A stretch of 64,000 bases of DNA from RI-43 sp033764725 (GTDB lineage Bacteria > Pseudomonadota > Alphaproteobacteria > Caulobacterales > Aquidulcibacteraceae). Position numbers and translations under genes: made by a program. Shown here piece by piece: positions 62,143 through 64,000 of this stretch. The number at the start of each line of letters is the position of its first letter. Positions within the stretch are counted from its first letter, which is position 1. The DNA lies in contig JANRIR010000073.1 of assembly GCA_033764725.1 (NCBI GenBank), forward strand, positions 1 through 64,000. Direction: 5' to 3'. Below the pieces are notes generated by a model. That model was not told the origin of the DNA. It ran no database searches and was given only the letters and a program-made list of their open reading frames with translations.

Positions 62143-63554
62143 ACGCCGCGCGCGGCGATATCGGCGCGGATGCGCGCGTGCGTGGCTTGATCGAGACGAT
62201 AGCCCCACATGATCCAGGCAGAGAGCGCAAGCCCGATGAGCGGCGCGATGGTCATGATCGCCTTGACGCCTGCGACCGCCTCGGCGCTCTGGCGCGCGCC
62301 GCCTTCGACATAGCCGACCGCGGTCAAGAGTGCGCCGAGAGCGAAACCGTTCACGCCGAGCGCAACCTGTTTGGCCCAGGACGCCACGCCGAACACTTTC
62401 GCGTCGTGACGCTGGCCGGTCGTCCATTCGGTGTATTCCACCGTGTCCGGCAGCATCGCCCAGATCAGCGTGAGATAGGCGGCGTTGGCGCACGCGATGA
62501 AGCCCAGGAGCGCGGCTGCGATCACAGGATCGCGGCTCTCGTTGAAATAGAACGCGGCGTACGCCACGACGCTCACGAGATTGGCGCTGAGCCAGGCGGC
62601 GCGTTTCGACGTGCGCTGCGCCACGGCCGCCCAGACCGGGCAGAACAGGAATTGCACGAACAGCGTGAAGGGCAGGATGTATTGGCGCAGATCGGGCCGC
62701 TGCAGATCGTGGATGATGTAATAGGTGAGACACTTGTTCGTCATCGTGAACGCCAGCGAGCTCACGATCATGCACGCGAACACGCGCAGGAGCGGCCCGT
62801 TGCGCGACAGGATCACGCCGACGGTGCGGATATCCTCAGCAATCGCACCGAGATGAAAGCCTTTCGGATTGGCGTCGACCATGGCGGACGGCTCGCGGGT
62901 CGCGGCAAAGCACAGCCAGAACACGGGCAAGGATGCGAAGCCCACGACGCCCGCCGCGATGACATAGGCGTAGGCGTTGTCCGGCCCCGTTTGCGCTTGC
63001 AGCGCGTCGACGATGCTTGGCATCGCGAACGTCACGGTCATGCCCCCCAGCATCGCGAAGGCGATGCGCCAGCCTGCCATTTCGGTGCGTTCGTTGCTGT
63101 CGGCGCTGATCCGCGCGGCCAGGGAGGAATACGGAATCTGCACGACGGAATAGGCCGTGCGCAGCAGGATTTGCGACAACAGCGCGTACAGGAATAGCCC
63201 GCCCTGCTCGCCCTGCGGCGTCAGGAACGACGCCATGAAGCACACCGCCAGCAAGGGGCTCGCGAAGATCAGATAGGGACGATACGAGCCGTATCGCGTG
63301 CGCGTGCGGTCGGCGATGGCGCCGATGACGGCGTCGGCGAACCCGTCCCAGAAACTCGCGAGCAGAAACACCAGGCCCGCCAGCGCCGGGCTCAAGCCCA
63401 GCACGTCGGTGTAGAACGGCATCATCAGCAGATTGAGCGACTGCCAATAGATGTTGAAGCCGAAATCCCCCACCGCCCAGCCGAGCTTGGCGGATCGCGC
63501 CAGCGGCGCCGATGGCGCACGCGCCGCTTGCGGCGGATCGATGCTTATCGCCAT
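62133..63554 (-). CDS. GPH-family sugar:cation symporter
   Basis: This 473-aa 12-helix protein of the glycoside-pentoside-hexuronide:cation symporter family begins KLGWAVGDFGFNIYWQSLNLLMMPFYTDVLGL. It has FWDGFADAVIGAIADRTRTRYGSYRPYLIFASP and VQIPYSSLAARISADSNERTEMAGWR in the N-terminal half. Its start overlaps the 3' end of the glycosidase gene by 10 nt. Pairing with a beta-glucuronidase suggests import of glucuronides or similar glycosides. Confidence 0.9.
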   Translation of the reverse strand: MAISIDPPQAARAPSAPLARSAKLGWAVGDFGFNIYWQSLNLLMMPFYTDVLGLSPALAGLVFLLASFWDGFADAVIGAIADRTRTRYGSYRPYLIFASPLLAVCFMASFLTPQGEQGGLFLYALLSQILLRTAYSVVQIPYSSLAARISADSNERTEMAGWRIAFAMLGGMTVTFAMPSIVDALQAQTGPDNAYAYVIAAGVVGFASLPVFWLCFAATREPSAMVDANPKGFHLGAIAEDIRTVGVILSRNGPLLRVFACMIVSSLAFTMTNKCLTYYIIHDLQRPDLRQYILPFTLFVQFLFCPVWAAVAQRTSKRAAWLSANLVSVVAYAAFYFNESRDPVIAAALLGFIACANAAYLTLIWAMLPDTVEYTEWTTGQRHDAKVFGVASWAKQVALGVNGFALGALLTAVGYVEGGARQSAEAVAGVKAIMTIAPLIGLALSAWIMWGYRLDQATHARIRADIAARGVQR

Positions 63555-64000
63555 GGCGAACCATCCTCCCCAGCGGCGCGCCGCGCCCACAGAGCGCGCA
63601 CGCGAAAGGCGGCGGCTTTCGGGCGGCGGTCGCGCGTCAAGACGCCCTTGAGATTCAAGACGACGCGCCGTCCGTGCTGTGCGGTTCGGAAATCCGCGAA
63701 GCACCAGACATGCCCGCCGATCGCGGCCGGATGCGCAGCGATTGCGCGCCAATAGGCCTCGATGAGATCGGCCTGATACTCCTCGGCGAACAATTGGGGA
63801 TAGGCGGCGTGCTCTCCCGCCAGCGCGTCGGCGCCGAACTCGGAGACGAACACCGGTTTGCCGAATCGGCCGGAAAGATCGTCGATGTCGGCGGTGAGCG
63901 CGGCGGCTGCGACCTCGAGCTGCGCGGGATGGGTGTACCAGCCGTAATAGCGATTGATCGAAATGAAATCGTCTTCCGCGAAGGCGGGATCGTCCGGCCC
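63545..64000 (-). CDS. Glycoside hydrolase family 2 (beta-glucuronidase-like), C-terminal part
   Basis: The 5' end is beyond the window; 151 codons are present. Motifs are ISINRYYGWYTHPAQLEVAA, VFVSEFGADALAG (catalytic Glu nucleophile) and HVWCFADFRTAQHGRRVVLNLKGVLTRDRRPK, which match the C-terminal region of beta-glucuronidases such as UidA. The enzyme hydrolyses beta-glucuronides in the cytoplasm, where the symporter would deliver them. Substrate assignment rests on the short visible part. Confidence 0.87.
   Translation of the reverse strand, partial: GPDDPAFAEDDFISINRYYGWYTHPAQLEVAAAALTADIDDLSGRFGKPVFVSEFGADALAGEHAAYPQLFAEEYQADLIEAYWRAIAAHPAAIGGHVWCFADFRTAQHGRRVVLNLKGVLTRDRRPKAAAFRVRALWARRAAGEDGSPWR

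Overview
The window looks like chromosomal DNA of a high-GC alphaproteobacterium, most likely a Caulobacterales/Hyphomonadaceae-type organism. This is inferred from three things: the base composition, the gene order nuoN-birA-coaX-rnj-mce-DUF1467-proS-lolC-lolD-dnaE, and the RlmE-Ppx and LepB-Rnc-Era-RecO neighbourhoods. No rRNA gene or species marker is present, so the genus is not fixed.

Layout. 1-806: a decayed REP-associated (IS200-like) transposase with an amber stop, followed by palindromic intergenic repeats. 807-11365: mixed housekeeping genes (rlmE, ppx/gppA, hspQ, an M48 lipoprotein protease, a beta/gamma-crystallin protein, an aldo/keto reductase, a beta-hydroxyacid dehydrogenase with a flavin reductase, motB, bpt, an M48 membrane protease with lemA). 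11420-18681: leftward core genes parC, recO, an unknown gene, era, rnc, lepB, acpS and pdxJ, then tRNA-Leu(UAG). 18944-30014: leftward dnaE, lolD (carrying an in-frame TAA), lolC, proS (of the archaeal/eukaryal-like type), a DUF1467 gene, mce, rnj, coaX and birA.

30014-49726: the complete 14-subunit complex I locus, nuoA to nuoN, read leftward. It is unusually full of extra genes: a four-helix-bundle gene bracketed by inverted CAGTAGT repeats, a low-GC six-helix membrane protein, an NTF2-like protein, four small membrane proteins, a YciI protein, a dienelactone hydrolase, a methyltransferase-like protein and a DUF3291 protein. A divergent katG with a strong terminator follows.

52203-62142: the most interesting part. 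Ten consecutive genes form seven transcription units. Every unit has the same promoter signature upstream, GGAAT, exactly 16 nt, CGTT. I found that arrangement nowhere else in the window by eye. The island encodes an ECF sigma factor and membrane anti-sigma factor, a CsgG-like lipoprotein, a secreted (Asn-Ser-Ser-Ser)n repeat protein, a porin, a DUF6065-like protein, a P-loop NTPase translationally coupled to an ABC exporter that has lost its ATPase motifs, and a subtilase with a long Asp/Gly-rich segment coupled to a secreted protein. It reads as one self-controlled envelope or cell-surface stimulon whose function I cannot assign from sequence.

62133-64000: a GPH-family sugar symporter and the 3' part of a beta-glucuronidase-like glycosidase, a probable glucuronide uptake and hydrolysis pair cut by the window edge.
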